Origin: JASGJS01 sp047601185
GTDB lineage: Bacteria; Pseudomonadota; Gammaproteobacteria; JAURND01
Assembly (NCBI GenBank): GCA_047601185.1
Contig: JASGJS010000001.1
Location: 620,001 to 684,000, forward strand
DNA: 64,000 bases
Reading direction: 5' to 3'
A program made the translations under genes and the position numbers. The notes under the pieces are model-generated. The model was not told the DNA's origin, did no database searches, and saw only the letters and a program-made list of their open reading frames with translations. This document shows, piece after piece, positions 26,073 to 34,135 of this stretch; position 1 is the stretch's first letter, and every line of letters starts with the position of its first letter.

Positions 26073-27428
26073 TCAAGTAGATAAAGTTCGTAATAAACTC
26101 ATGTAATCTTCTTTAATACTGGTATCAATATTTAATAATTCTTTCACCTTACGACAAGCATGTAAAACGGTGGTATGGTCCCGATTGCCGAAAGAAACGC
26201 CGATTTCCGGCAAGCTATGATTGGTCAGCTCTTTGGCGAGCGCCATACCCAACTGTCTGGCTCTGGCTAAGAAGCGATTGCGGCGTTTGGATAATAAATC
26301 CGCGGTTTTAATTTTATAATATTCTGCGACGGTTTTTTGGATATTTTCGATGGAGACTAATTTGGCTTGAACGGCCAATAAATCTTTTAAGGCTTCTCGC
26401 GCAAAATCCAAGGTAATGGGTTGGCCGGTAAAATGTGAATTGGCGATGACGCGTTTTAAGGCGCCTTCTAATTCACGCACATTGGATTGAATACGTTTAC
26501 CAATAAAGAAAGCGACGTCGTGGGGCAACTCAATCCCAGACTGTTCAGCTTTGCTCATCAAAATGGCGACGCGGGTTTCTAATTCGGGCGGCTCTACGGC
26601 AACGGTGAGTCCCCAACCGAAACGGGACTTTAGTCTTTCCTCTAACCCATTGATTTCTTTAGGATATTTGTCGCAAGTTAACACGATTTGTTGTTGAGCG
26701 TCGAGTAAAGAATTGAAGGTATGAAAAAATTCTTCTTGAGAACGGTCTTTGCCGGCAAAGAATTGAATATCGTCGATTAATAGGGCATCGGCCATGCGAT
26801 AATAACGTTTAAAATCATTCATGGCGTTACGCTGTAAGGCTTTAACCATATCCGCGACAAACCGTTCGGAGTGTAAATACAGCACCCGGGCGTTAGGTTT
26901 GCGGCTCAAAATCAAGTTACTAATCGCTTGCATAAGGTGCGTTTTGCCGAGGCCTACACCACCATATAAAAATAAGGGGTTATAAGCTTTCCCTGGATTT
27001 TCAGCTACTTGCAGAGCGGCAGCCCGCGCCAATTGGTTGGATTTTCCTTCCACAAAGGTTTCAAACGTAAATAATGGGTTGGGCTTATTCGCGGTGCTGT
27101 CGCTGAAGGTTTTATTGCTAATCGAAAGGGGCGTGGCGGTAACAGTGTTTTCAACGGGGGTGGCCATCGTGGGTGAGCGGCGGCTTCCCACTTGTAATTG
27201 AATGGGCAGTTTAGGGCCCTCGTGGATGTTATCCATCCAGTGCGTAATCATATCAAGGAATTTTTTTTCTTTAATATGCTGGATCACGAAGAGATTGGGG
27301 GCTAGCAAAAGCAAGTGTTCGCCATCAAATTCAACTTGGAGGGGCTGTAGCCAAATTTTGAATTCTGTGGAGTCTACAACGCCCTCCAAGTACTTCATGC
27401 AAGCCTGCCATAATGATGCCGCTTCCAC
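26073..27428 (-). CDS. dnaA: Chromosomal replication initiator protein DnaA
   Basis: DnaA binds DnaA boxes at oriC and opens the duplex. The 451-residue protein shows domain I (LWQACMKYLEGVVDSTEFKI), a short variable linker (about 85-115), AAA+ domain with Walker A GGVGLGKTH (156-164) and Walker B LIDDIQFF (217-224), and the DNA-binding domain IV with SFGNRDHTTVLHACRKV. It heads dnaA-dnaN-recF on the minus strand. The 148 bp upstream of it shows no cluster of TTATCCACA boxes, and rpmH/rnpA are not its neighbours, so oriC may be elsewhere. Confidence 0.97.
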   Translation of the reverse strand: MEAASLWQACMKYLEGVVDSTEFKIWLQPLQVEFDGEHLLLLAPNLFVIQHIKEKKFLDMITHWMDNIHEGPKLPIQLQVGSRRSPTMATPVENTVTATPLSISNKTFSDSTANKPNPLFTFETFVEGKSNQLARAAALQVAENPGKAYNPLFLYGGVGLGKTHLMQAISNLILSRKPNARVLYLHSERFVADMVKALQRNAMNDFKRYYRMADALLIDDIQFFAGKDRSQEEFFHTFNSLLDAQQQIVLTCDKYPKEINGLEERLKSRFGWGLTVAVEPPELETRVAILMSKAEQSGIELPHDVAFFIGKRIQSNVRELEGALKRVIANSHFTGQPITLDFAREALKDLLAVQAKLVSIENIQKTVAEYYKIKTADLLSKRRNRFLARARQLGMALAKELTNHSLPEIGVSFGNRDHTTVLHACRKVKELLNIDTSIKEDYMSLLRTLST

Positions 27429-27576
27429 TCAAAATTCCTCATGGTTAGGATGATGGAGAGATATAAGGTTTATGACTCAGGGAGGGAGGCATTAGGGGCA
27501 ACCCTAGAGGCCCAAACGCAGAGAAATAATGCCCTAGACGGCGGGATAACTCAAGTGCTTTTTGAGGCTTTAGCGT

Positions 27577-28182
27577 CTAACCTAACTGTTGCCTATTTTC
27601 TTCTTTGATGGTTTTTTGTTGGTGTGCCACGGAAGTTCTCTGCCATCTCGGAGGCGTGGTTGATTGGCCGGTGGTAGCAGGTTGCCGTGTTGGATTAGCC
27701 TGTGGCTTAGGCTGATTCGCTTCAGGCGCCGGCGTCTTTGGTTTGGGTGCAGGACTATCGGGTTGCGGCTTGTCCTGAGGTGATTTGTTATCCTTTGCCA
27801 TGGCATTTTTGGCGGTGTGCCCAGCTTTATTTAAGAGGTAAAATGCGACCCCCATCCCCAGCGCAGCGACAACTCCGCCGCCCATCATGAGAGGAAGGGC
27901 CATAAACATGATCATATCTTTCTTGTTTAAGGGTGTTTTCTTGTCTTCCTTCTTCGGCTCGGGTTGAGTCGCTTGGCGATTGGCTTCTTTAGCCTCTGCT
28001 TCACGCTGCGCTTTATTCGCATCGGGTGGATTAGGGGTTGGCGCTGGAGTACTGGCGGCCTGTTGAGCGGGGGCTGGCCGAATATCGGCTGAGGGTTCTT
28101 GCCTTGGGGGTTTTGGCGCTTCAGTCGCCGTACTTTTCGGTTCTTCGGGTTTAGGAGCAGGTTTTTTCGATTCGCTAGACAT
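27577..28182 (-). CDS. Proline/alanine/lysine-rich single-pass membrane protein, unknown
   Basis: A 201-residue low-complexity protein starting MSSESKKPAPKPEEPKS. Residues about 1-95 and 130-201 are rich in Pro, Ala, Lys, Glu and Gln; between them lies one hydrophobic segment (MFMALPLMMGGGVVAALGMG and AFYLL) preceded by the charged KKEDKKTPLNKKD. This suggests one membrane span with disordered tails on both sides, a plan like that of TonB/TolA-type or cell-envelope linkers, but I recognise no family. It is on the same strand as dnaA and 148 bp upstream of it. Confidence 0.6.
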   Translation of the reverse strand: MSSESKKPAPKPEEPKSTATEAPKPPRQEPSADIRPAPAQQAASTPAPTPNPPDANKAQREAEAKEANRQATQPEPKKEDKKTPLNKKDMIMFMALPLMMGGGVVAALGMGVAFYLLNKAGHTAKNAMAKDNKSPQDKPQPDSPAPKPKTPAPEANQPKPQANPTRQPATTGQSTTPPRWQRTSVAHQQKTIKEENRQQLG

Positions 28183-28278
28183 AATGACATCCTCAAGATT
28201 TAAAACCATCATACCAGACTAAACTTAAATTTTTATTAAGAAGGCTGTCATTATAACCACCCAAGTTAGATTTGGCAC

Positions 28279-28400
28279 TAGGCCCGTAGAGGCCGTGGTG
28301 TCGCAAGGTTGGGCATCCATGAACAAGGATGTTCATGGTGAGCCTACAAGGACGTATTCACGGCGTCCCAACCGGCGACACCACGGCTTCTACGGGCCTA
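28279..28400. repeat. Long palindromic element, family C, copy 2
   Basis: A 122-bp element with 26-bp arms, TAGGCCCGTAGAGGCCGTGG plus TGTCGC at the left and GCGACACCACGGCTTCTACG plus GGCCTA at the right (one mismatch). The core is the reverse complement of the core at 25931-26002. The right arm and part of the core overlap the last 13 codons and stop of the bufBC gene. Confidence 0.85.
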
Positions 28401-30052
28401 ATTTGCTGGGGCACTTCAACCCCAGCTAACCATCCCTGAGCAAATAACTCAGGCAATAATTGCTCTGCCTTTGTCACTGTGGATAAGGCAAAAATTTCAG
28501 CTAAACTCAAGTCTTGCGCGATGGCGGATAAAAGTTGCCAGTGAGCCTCGTCTAAGGATTGCATACACACCCGGTCAGCTTCGCGCCAAATCCATAAATT
28601 AACCCCGCCTTCTGTCAGGTCAACCATGGCATCTTCCGCAGAATGGATCGAACCATCTTGATGTACCTGCCAAATTTTTAATAAAGGATAGGGAGAACGC
28701 AATAAAGTGCTACCCGGCGGCAGCTTAAAGACCACGTGCGCATGTTGGGTGTCTGGAATGCTTTGTAGCGCATGGACGGATAAAGGCGAATAATTTGGGC
28801 TACGTAAGGCCTTATGCCAGGCCCATTCCAGCCTAGCCAAATCGGGAAGATAGGGTAGGCTCGCGGCAGGTTCATAACACTGAATAAAATCCGCAAAATC
28901 CAGACCATATTCTTCAATATCAGGAGAAGTTGAGGGAGTTTTTGCGACGTAGGCCAGGGCCATATGCCCAAAAAAGCTTTCCCCCACCACTTGCTGACAG
29001 ACGGTAAAAATATGCGACAGGCTTTGAGCCAGCGCGGTCGTAAAGCTATGCCGATAAATGGTTAAGCGAGTTGTCGTATCAAGTGGTGGGATGGATTTAA
29101 CCATGTCCTCCGGCAGTGACGTTTGTTGATTTAATGCAGCGGCAATCAAGGCTTCGGTGTGATGCAGTGTGTAACAGGGTTGGAAGGATGCAGAATCGGA
29201 TTCAGCCGATATGCAGGACATTTCGGGTGAATAGCTGTGCGGTACTGCCTGATAGGCCTTTGCTCTCTCCAATTCCAATTCAGAAAACGCTGGAATGGCA
29301 TTATCCCACTCGATTGCTGCCGGGATATCGCCTAAATACTGTTTGGCTTTTTGATATAAATCCCACACCGGTTGCGCCACGGCAGTGCCATGGGTATCGA
29401 GTAAATGGGTCTGACAATCCTGAAAACCGGCTAAATGTAATTGTTTAACGCGTGACCTATCTATCGACAATAAATAGTGTTCTGGATTGAAGCCGTGATT
29501 ATGGCCGCTGACATAAATATTGTTAATGTCGAGTAGGATAAAACAATCGGCTTGTTGTGCAATGGCATTGATAAATTCCCATTCCGGCATTCCAGAATCT
29601 GTATAAGACAAATAGCTAGAGACATTTTCAATGAGAATCTGTTGACCTAAAAAATCTTGCACTTGCTGAATTCTCGACACCACATGCGCAATGGCTTCTT
29701 CCGTATAGGGCAAGGGTAATAATTCGTGGAAATATTGGCCTTGAAAAGACGTCCAGCTTAAATGATCCGAAATCCAAGCGGGGTGAATGCATTGTGCCAA
29801 CGCTTTGAGCTGTCGCAAATAATGCCAATTGAGCGGATCCGTTGAGCCTAAAGACAACCCCACCCCATGCAAAACCATCGGATAAAATTGGCGGATTGCG
29901 ATTAAACTTTGACGCAGAATGGGGCTATTCGGTAAATAATTTTCGCTGATGGCTTCAAACCAAGGAACAGAGGGGCGATGGGCTAAAATCTCTGCATAGT
30001 GACAAGCGCGCAGACCCAAGCCTATACCTTGGATCTGCTGCGAAGGCAACAT
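28358..30052 (-). CDS. Fused MNIO enzyme and partner (DUF692-DUF2063), BufB-BufC type
   Basis: A 564-residue fusion of two proteins that are normally separate. Residues about 1-275 are a DUF692 TIM barrel, the multinuclear non-haem iron oxidase (MNIO) family of MbnB and BufB; candidate metal ligands are in MVLHGVGLSLGS, WISDHLSW, LIENVSSYL, LLDINNIYVSGHNHGF, LHLAGF and LLDTHG. Residues about 300-564 are DUF2063 (RLTIYRHSFTTALAQSL, VVGESFFGHMALAY), the BufC/HvfC partner that presents the peptide. The gene follows bufA1 by 6 bp, so the substrate is very probably that peptide, whose cysteines would be oxidised to 5-thiooxazoles. The last 13 residues are encoded by a family C palindrome, so the native C-terminus has been replaced or extended. 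Confidence 0.88.
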   Translation of the reverse strand: MLPSQQIQGIGLGLRACHYAEILAHRPSVPWFEAISENYLPNSPILRQSLIAIRQFYPMVLHGVGLSLGSTDPLNWHYLRQLKALAQCIHPAWISDHLSWTSFQGQYFHELLPLPYTEEAIAHVVSRIQQVQDFLGQQILIENVSSYLSYTDSGMPEWEFINAIAQQADCFILLDINNIYVSGHNHGFNPEHYLLSIDRSRVKQLHLAGFQDCQTHLLDTHGTAVAQPVWDLYQKAKQYLGDIPAAIEWDNAIPAFSELELERAKAYQAVPHSYSPEMSCISAESDSASFQPCYTLHHTEALIAAALNQQTSLPEDMVKSIPPLDTTTRLTIYRHSFTTALAQSLSHIFTVCQQVVGESFFGHMALAYVAKTPSTSPDIEEYGLDFADFIQCYEPAASLPYLPDLARLEWAWHKALRSPNYSPLSVHALQSIPDTQHAHVVFKLPPGSTLLRSPYPLLKIWQVHQDGSIHSAEDAMVDLTEGGVNLWIWREADRVCMQSLDEAHWQLLSAIAQDLSLAEIFALSTVTKAEQLLPELFAQGWLAGVEVPQQIRPVEAVVSPVGTP

Positions 30053-30058
30053 GGATGA

Positions 30059-30325
30059 TTATTGTGCCTTGGTAGCCGGGGTGGTGCTGCCACCGACAAT
30101 CTTATGGCAAGTGCCTTTTAATACGTAAATCCATGCGTCAGGGTCGCGGTCAGCGGTGGATTGGGCTGAGCAGCCATTGTCTTTACTACCGCAATCATTT
30201 TTACCGGCTTTGGCAATTCCGTAACATTTTTCCACATCAGCGGTTTTAGCGATGGCGGGAGAATGCATCGCCAGAGTTAACATACCAGTGATAGCGGCCG
30301 TGGCTAAAATTTTAGAGCGTTCCAT
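30059..30325 (-). CDS. bufA1: Bufferin-type RiPP precursor (BufA1, DUF2282)
   Basis: An 88-residue secreted peptide precursor. The signal peptide (ILATAAITGMLTLAMHSPAI, cleavage after AIA) is followed by DVEKCYGIAKAGKNDC and DAWIYVLKGTCHKIVGGS, the DUF2282 signature. Four cysteines are present (C34, C45, C52, C73); in the studied bufferin the middle ones are turned into thiooxazoles that bind copper. The start at 30325 has AGGAG 7 bp upstream; an upstream frame is ignored. It is the first gene of the operon, before the fused bufBC, and probably helps cells tolerate copper in the periplasm (inferred from the family). Confidence 0.9.
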   Translation of the reverse strand: MERSKILATAAITGMLTLAMHSPAIAKTADVEKCYGIAKAGKNDCGSKDNGCSAQSTADRDPDAWIYVLKGTCHKIVGGSTTPATKAQ

Positions 30326-30355
30326 AGAATAAGTCTCCTCAGGGTAATGATTTAT

Positions 30356-30383
30356 AGTATAATCAAAAAACTTTTGTTCGCAA
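30356..30383 (-). promoter_or_regulatory. Candidate promoter of the bufA1-bufBC operon
   Basis: On the minus strand TTGCGA (30383-30378), a 16-bp spacer and TATACT (30361-30356) form a fair sigma-70 promoter about 30 bp upstream of the bufA1 start. The gap to the divergent plsC is only 74 bp. No metal-regulator site was recognised. Confidence 0.4.
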
Positions 30384-30399
30384 CCTGGTCTTTTCCACA

Positions 30400-31155
30400 A
30401 TGAAACCCAAAACCTCTAAAATATTCGCAATAGGGATTATGTTAAAGTCGTTATACTTGACGGCAAAATATTCTGTATTGGCGATATATCAGTCCAGAAA
30501 AGGCAATCGCGCAGCCACGGATAAAGTCATCCATGATTGGGCGCGAGGTTTGTTGGAGACGGTAAAAGTTAAGTATCAAGTGTTTGGGTTGCAATCACTC
30601 CAACTAGAACCTGGCAAGCCCTATATTATTATGAGCAACCATGCCAGCTTGTATGATATCCCCCTGATTTTTATGGCGTTACCCAATCAAAGTATTCGGA
30701 TGATCGCTAAAAAAGAGCTTTTTAAAGTGCCGTTATGGGGTAAAGCCATGCAACAATCTGAGTTTGTGGCCATTGATCGAGACAATTCTACACAAGCGAT
30801 GAAAGATTTAGAAATGGTGAAGGAAAAAATGCGCAGCGGGATTATTCCTTGGATTGCGCCGGAAGGGACTCGCACGCGACACGGCAAAATGAACCCCTTT
30901 AAAAAAGGCGGTTTTATGTTGGCGATTCAGACCCAAGCGACGATTATACCGGTGGGAATTCGCGGTGCGGCCAATATTTTACCCGCTGATACGTGGAATT
31001 TTCAGCCGAATCAAACGGTTGAAATTCATATTGGCCAACCCATAGATGCTTCAAGCTATACGATCAGGATGCGTATGGCGCTTTTGAATGCGGTGAAAGA
31101 CAGCATTGAACAGTTGGTCGAGCCCAGTCTAATTCCGCATGCTGTCGATGGATAG
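30400..31155 (+). CDS. plsC: 1-acyl-sn-glycerol-3-phosphate acyltransferase
   Basis: PlsC adds the second acyl chain to lysophosphatidic acid at the inner membrane. The 251 residues show the acyltransferase motifs NHASLYD (NHx4D), FVAIDRDN, and WIAPEGTRTR (PEGTR), and a hydrophobic N-terminus. A second ATG at 30439 (MLKSLYLTAKYSV) has AGGG very close upstream and could be the real start; the residue count before the first motif allows either. It is divergent from bufA1. Confidence 0.9.
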   Translation: MKPKTSKIFAIGIMLKSLYLTAKYSVLAIYQSRKGNRAATDKVIHDWARGLLETVKVKYQVFGLQSLQLEPGKPYIIMSNHASLYDIPLIFMALPNQSIRMIAKKELFKVPLWGKAMQQSEFVAIDRDNSTQAMKDLEMVKEKMRSGIIPWIAPEGTRTRHGKMNPFKKGGFMLAIQTQATIIPVGIRGAANILPADTWNFQPNQTVEIHIGQPIDASSYTIRMRMALLNAVKDSIEQLVEPSLIPHAVDG

Positions 31156-31164
31156 GAGACATTT

Positions 31165-32004
31165 TTGCAAGATATCCCAGAACACGATCTAGCCTTTCAA
31201 ACGGCGTTGTATCTGCAACAGATGGCGCCCAATCTGCAGCTAGAAACAGGATTAGTGTTGGGTTCAGGCGCAGGACACATCGCCGAACTGATTCAAAATC
31301 CTATCATCATGCCTTATGCGGATTTACCCGGCATGCGCAGCTGCCAAGTCGCGGGCCATCAAGGTAAATTGTATTTAGGGCAATTAGGGCAACAGACCAT
31401 TGCCTGTTTTCGCGGGCGCAACCATCTTTATGAAGGGCACGCAGCACCCATTATTCGCACCCCCATTCGCACCTTAAAATTATTGGGTGCAGACACCGTG
31501 ATTTTAATTGCCGCGGTAGGATCCTTAAATCCGGCCTTGCCGGTCGGCAGTTTAGTCCTCATCCACGATCATATTAATTTTCAGTTTAGTAATCCACTGG
31601 TGGGAGAGAATGAAGCCTATTGGGGTGATCGGTTTCCCTCTTTAGAACACGCGTACGATCCGTCATTGCGTCGCCAATTATTAACCACAGCACAAGCGTG
31701 CGGCGTTGGCTTAAAAGAAGGGGTTTATTTAGCCGTATTAGGCCCCAGTTTTGAAACGCCTGCTGAAATACGGGCGTTCCGAACCTTAGGGGCTGATGTC
31801 GTAGGGATGTCAACCGTCGCGGAGGTGATTGTCGCCAGACACTGTGGTCTAAAAGTTGCAGCGATTGCGATGGTCACCAATATGGCAGTGGGTTTAAGTG
31901 ATGAAGTGGTCAATCATGCCGGTACGCTCGCGATGGCGGAACAAGCCAGCGCAGATTTAGCGTGTTTACTCCAACATTTTTTCGATGTGACTTATGTCAG
32001 ATAG
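31165..32004 (+). CDS. punA: Purine nucleoside phosphorylase (trimeric type)
   Basis: Cleaves purine (deoxy)nucleosides with phosphate to base and (deoxy)ribose-1-phosphate. The 279-residue protein shows the phosphate-site words LVLGSGAGHIAE and CFRGRNHLYEGH, the substrate loop YLAVLGPSFETPAEIRAFR and the base-binding MVTNMAVG. One family word is altered (LIAAVGSLNPALPVG in place of the common TNAAGGLN). The start is TTG with GGAG 8 bp upstream. The 3' end overlaps deoC by 11 bp, linking both steps of nucleoside salvage. Confidence 0.9.
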   Translation: MQDIPEHDLAFQTALYLQQMAPNLQLETGLVLGSGAGHIAELIQNPIIMPYADLPGMRSCQVAGHQGKLYLGQLGQQTIACFRGRNHLYEGHAAPIIRTPIRTLKLLGADTVILIAAVGSLNPALPVGSLVLIHDHINFQFSNPLVGENEAYWGDRFPSLEHAYDPSLRRQLLTTAQACGVGLKEGVYLAVLGPSFETPAEIRAFRTLGADVVGMSTVAEVIVARHCGLKVAAIAMVTNMAVGLSDEVVNHAGTLAMAEQASADLACLLQHFFDVTYVR

Positions 32005-32731
32005 TTTACAAACGTTAATTGGATTACTCGACTTAACATCATTAAATCCAACCGACGACAACATTAAAATTCAACAGCTCTGTCAACAAGCGATTACACC
32101 CTTAGGGAAAGTGGCAGCGGTGTGTATCTATCCCCAGTTCGTGTCTGAAGCTCAAGCCATCTTACAAGGCACCGACGTTAAAATTGCGACGGTGAGTAAT
32201 TTTCCCGAAGGCAATCAACCTTTAGCAGAAACCTTAATTGAAATAGAGCAAGCTTTGAAAGCAGGTGCAGATGAAATCGATTTGGTCATGCCTTACCAAG
32301 CGTTTTTACAAGGAGAATATGAAGCGGTGCAAAATTTTCTGGCCACCTGTAAATCTGCTTGTGAACAACATACCCTCAAAGTGATTTTGGAAACCGGCGC
32401 ACTGCAATCCCCTGAACACATTGCCACAGCTTCCCAAATTGCGATTGAAGCCGGGGCAGATTTTCTAAAAACCTCCACAGGCAAATTGCACGAGGGCGCA
32501 ACATTAAAAGCTGCAGAAGAGATGTTGCGAGTGATCCGAACCAGCGACAGCGAAGTGGGATTTAAAGCAGCAGGGGGTATTCGAACTATCGAACAAGCTC
32601 AAGCTTACATCACCTTAGCGCAAGATTTATTGGGAGAAGATTGGGTGGAGCCCTATCACTTTCGGTTGGGTACGAGCCAACTACTCAATGAAATTTTACA
32701 GGGCAATGCGCAGTTTCAGTACCCGGATTAG
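31994..32731 (+). CDS. deoC: Deoxyribose-phosphate aldolase
   Basis: DeoC splits 2-deoxyribose-5-phosphate into acetaldehyde and glyceraldehyde-3-phosphate. The 245-residue protein carries the Schiff-base lysine in GADFLKTSTGK and the second active-site lysine in VGFKAAGGIRT. It overlaps punA and is probably translated by coupling; together they send the sugars of purine deoxynucleosides into glycolysis. A family B repeat begins 12 bp after its stop. Confidence 0.95.
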   Translation: MSDSLQTLIGLLDLTSLNPTDDNIKIQQLCQQAITPLGKVAAVCIYPQFVSEAQAILQGTDVKIATVSNFPEGNQPLAETLIEIEQALKAGADEIDLVMPYQAFLQGEYEAVQNFLATCKSACEQHTLKVILETGALQSPEHIATASQIAIEAGADFLKTSTGKLHEGATLKAAEEMLRVIRTSDSEVGFKAAGGIRTIEQAQAYITLAQDLLGEDWVEPYHFRLGTSQLLNEILQGNAQFQYPD

Positions 32732-32742
32732 GGAATAATTTA

Positions 32743-32932
32743 TGTATCCATTCAGCACATACTAAGAAAAACGTGAGCGTACAAATAAGCAGGAGGCGTC
32801 GTCCCGGCATGGATGCCGGGATCCAGACTACAGGACGTAAAGTTTTGCTTCCTGCAGACTGGATCCCCGCATCCTGCGAGGACGACGCCTCCTGCCTATG
32901 TTTAAGTTCAAGCTTCCCTTAGGATGTGCTGA
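32743..32932. repeat. MITE-like element, family B, short copy
   Basis: A 190-bp element starting TGTATCCATTCAGCAC and ending in AAGCTTCCCTTAGGATGTGC. The GCAGGAGGCGTCGTC arm is repeated in inverted form at 32880-32895, and the core ATGCCGGGATCCAG/CTGGATCCC pair is as in 23171-23446. It is shorter than that copy by a block missing from its middle. It lies between deoC and an AAA ATPase gene. Confidence 0.75.
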
Positions 32933-32953
32933 GGGAGCAATGGAGTTGATTTG

Positions 32954-32970
32954 TCACACCAGTTGTGTGA
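32954..32970. promoter_or_regulatory. Inverted repeat upstream of an AAA ATPase gene
   Basis: TCACACCAGTTGTGTGA is a 17-bp element with perfect 6-bp arms, 41 bp before the likely start at 33011. It could be an operator. Its presence argues against the TTG at 32951 as the start. Confidence 0.35.
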
Positions 32971-33010
32971 TACTGACGATGTGATATTATTAATGTTAAG
33001 AGCTGAATAC

Positions 33011-34135
33011 ATGGAAAAATACTTTCCGCAAGGCATTGTAACGGACAAGGCTTTTTGTAACAGAGAAATTGAAAGAAAGGCTATAAAAGCGAGTATAGAA
33101 AGCCATGAGCATATTGTCTTAATCGCGCCCAGACGTTATGGAAAAAGTAGCCTAATTGCCCAGGTGTTAAAAGAAAACGATTTTCCTAGCATCTGTATTG
33201 ACCTTTTTTTCGTATTAACCCAAGCTGAAGTCACCAAGACAATCATGGAGGGTGTGTCAAAAATCATGGGGGATTTATTACCCAAAGCAAAATCTGCCTG
33301 CCAAAGAATTGTCGACTCTGTTCTAGCACTCAATCCTAAATTGACCATTCAAGTCTTTGGTCAAAAAGTTGAAATTAACACCAAGCAAACGACAGAAAAA
33401 ACCATTTCTGAATTATTATTGGCGCTGAATCAAGTGGCTCAAAAAGCGCAAAAATCTTGCGTTATGGTATTAGATGAGTTTCAACAAATAGGGCAATTAA
33501 AAGAAAACCATGCTATTGAAGCAGCAATTCGACATGCAGTAGAGCGTAGTTCAAACGTGAGTTACATTTTTTGTGGGAGCAAGCGCCATCTGTTGAATGA
33601 AATGTTTAGTGATAAATCAAGACCACTTTACCATTTGTGTGATTTAATGACAATTCATCGAATAGAAACCGCACCCTATCAGAAATTTTTGAATAAAATG
33701 GCAAAAAATAAATGGGATAAATCCTTAGATGAGGATGTCATTTTAGAAATTTTACATCTGACTGAAAACCATCCTTATTATGTGAATGCGCTTTGTCGTC
33801 GACTCTGGCGACACACAGAGATCGTCTCTTTAGTTGAAGTCAGAAACACTTGGGACGAATATGTCAATCAGCAAGGTGTCTGGATTGCTGATGATTTAAG
33901 TCGTTTAACTTTGAATCGCAAGAAAATTATGACTGCGATTGCCGAGCAGTCAACCAATGCGCCGCAAGGTTTGGAGTTTTCGAAAAGAAGCTCTTTAAAT
34001 CCTTCAGGCATTAAAAAAGCGATAGAAGATTTAGTAAATCTTGACATGATTTATCAAGATAAAAAAGGATATTATCACGTGTTAGATCCGGCAGTTTCTT
34101 ATTTTATACGAAAACATTCTGCGCTCCACCCATGA
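33011..34135 (+). CDS. AAA family ATPase (archaeal-type ATPase_2 group)
   Basis: A 374-residue STAND-like ATPase with Walker A APRRYGKSSL near residue 40, Walker B CVMVLDEFQQIG and the sensor-like FCGSKRHLLNEMF, plus a C-terminal winged-helix-like region (LNPSGIKKAIEDLVNLDMIY). It is a paralogue of the gene at 37555 (both have YFPxGI, RRYGK and a LCDxxTIxR-like stretch). The start follows the paralogue; TTG 32951 and ATG 32993 are alternatives. No nuclease or effector domain is seen. Function unknown. Its 3' end overlaps the convergent DUF4143 gene by 32 bp. Confidence 0.78.
   Translation: MEKYFPQGIVTDKAFCNREIERKAIKASIESHEHIVLIAPRRYGKSSLIAQVLKENDFPSICIDLFFVLTQAEVTKTIMEGVSKIMGDLLPKAKSACQRIVDSVLALNPKLTIQVFGQKVEINTKQTTEKTISELLLALNQVAQKAQKSCVMVLDEFQQIGQLKENHAIEAAIRHAVERSSNVSYIFCGSKRHLLNEMFSDKSRPLYHLCDLMTIHRIETAPYQKFLNKMAKNKWDKSLDEDVILEILHLTENHPYYVNALCRRLWRHTEIVSLVEVRNTWDEYVNQQGVWIADDLSRLTLNRKKIMTAIAEQSTNAPQGLEFSKRSSLNPSGIKKAIEDLVNLDMIYQDKKGYYHVLDPAVSYFIRKHSALHP

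Noticed and set aside
27429..27576. oriC directly upstream of dnaA
   Set aside because: No cluster of TTATCCACA-like boxes or an AT-rich unwinding region is visible; single box-like words elsewhere (for example in gcvPB near 5042 and in bufBC near 28480) are within genes and isolated.
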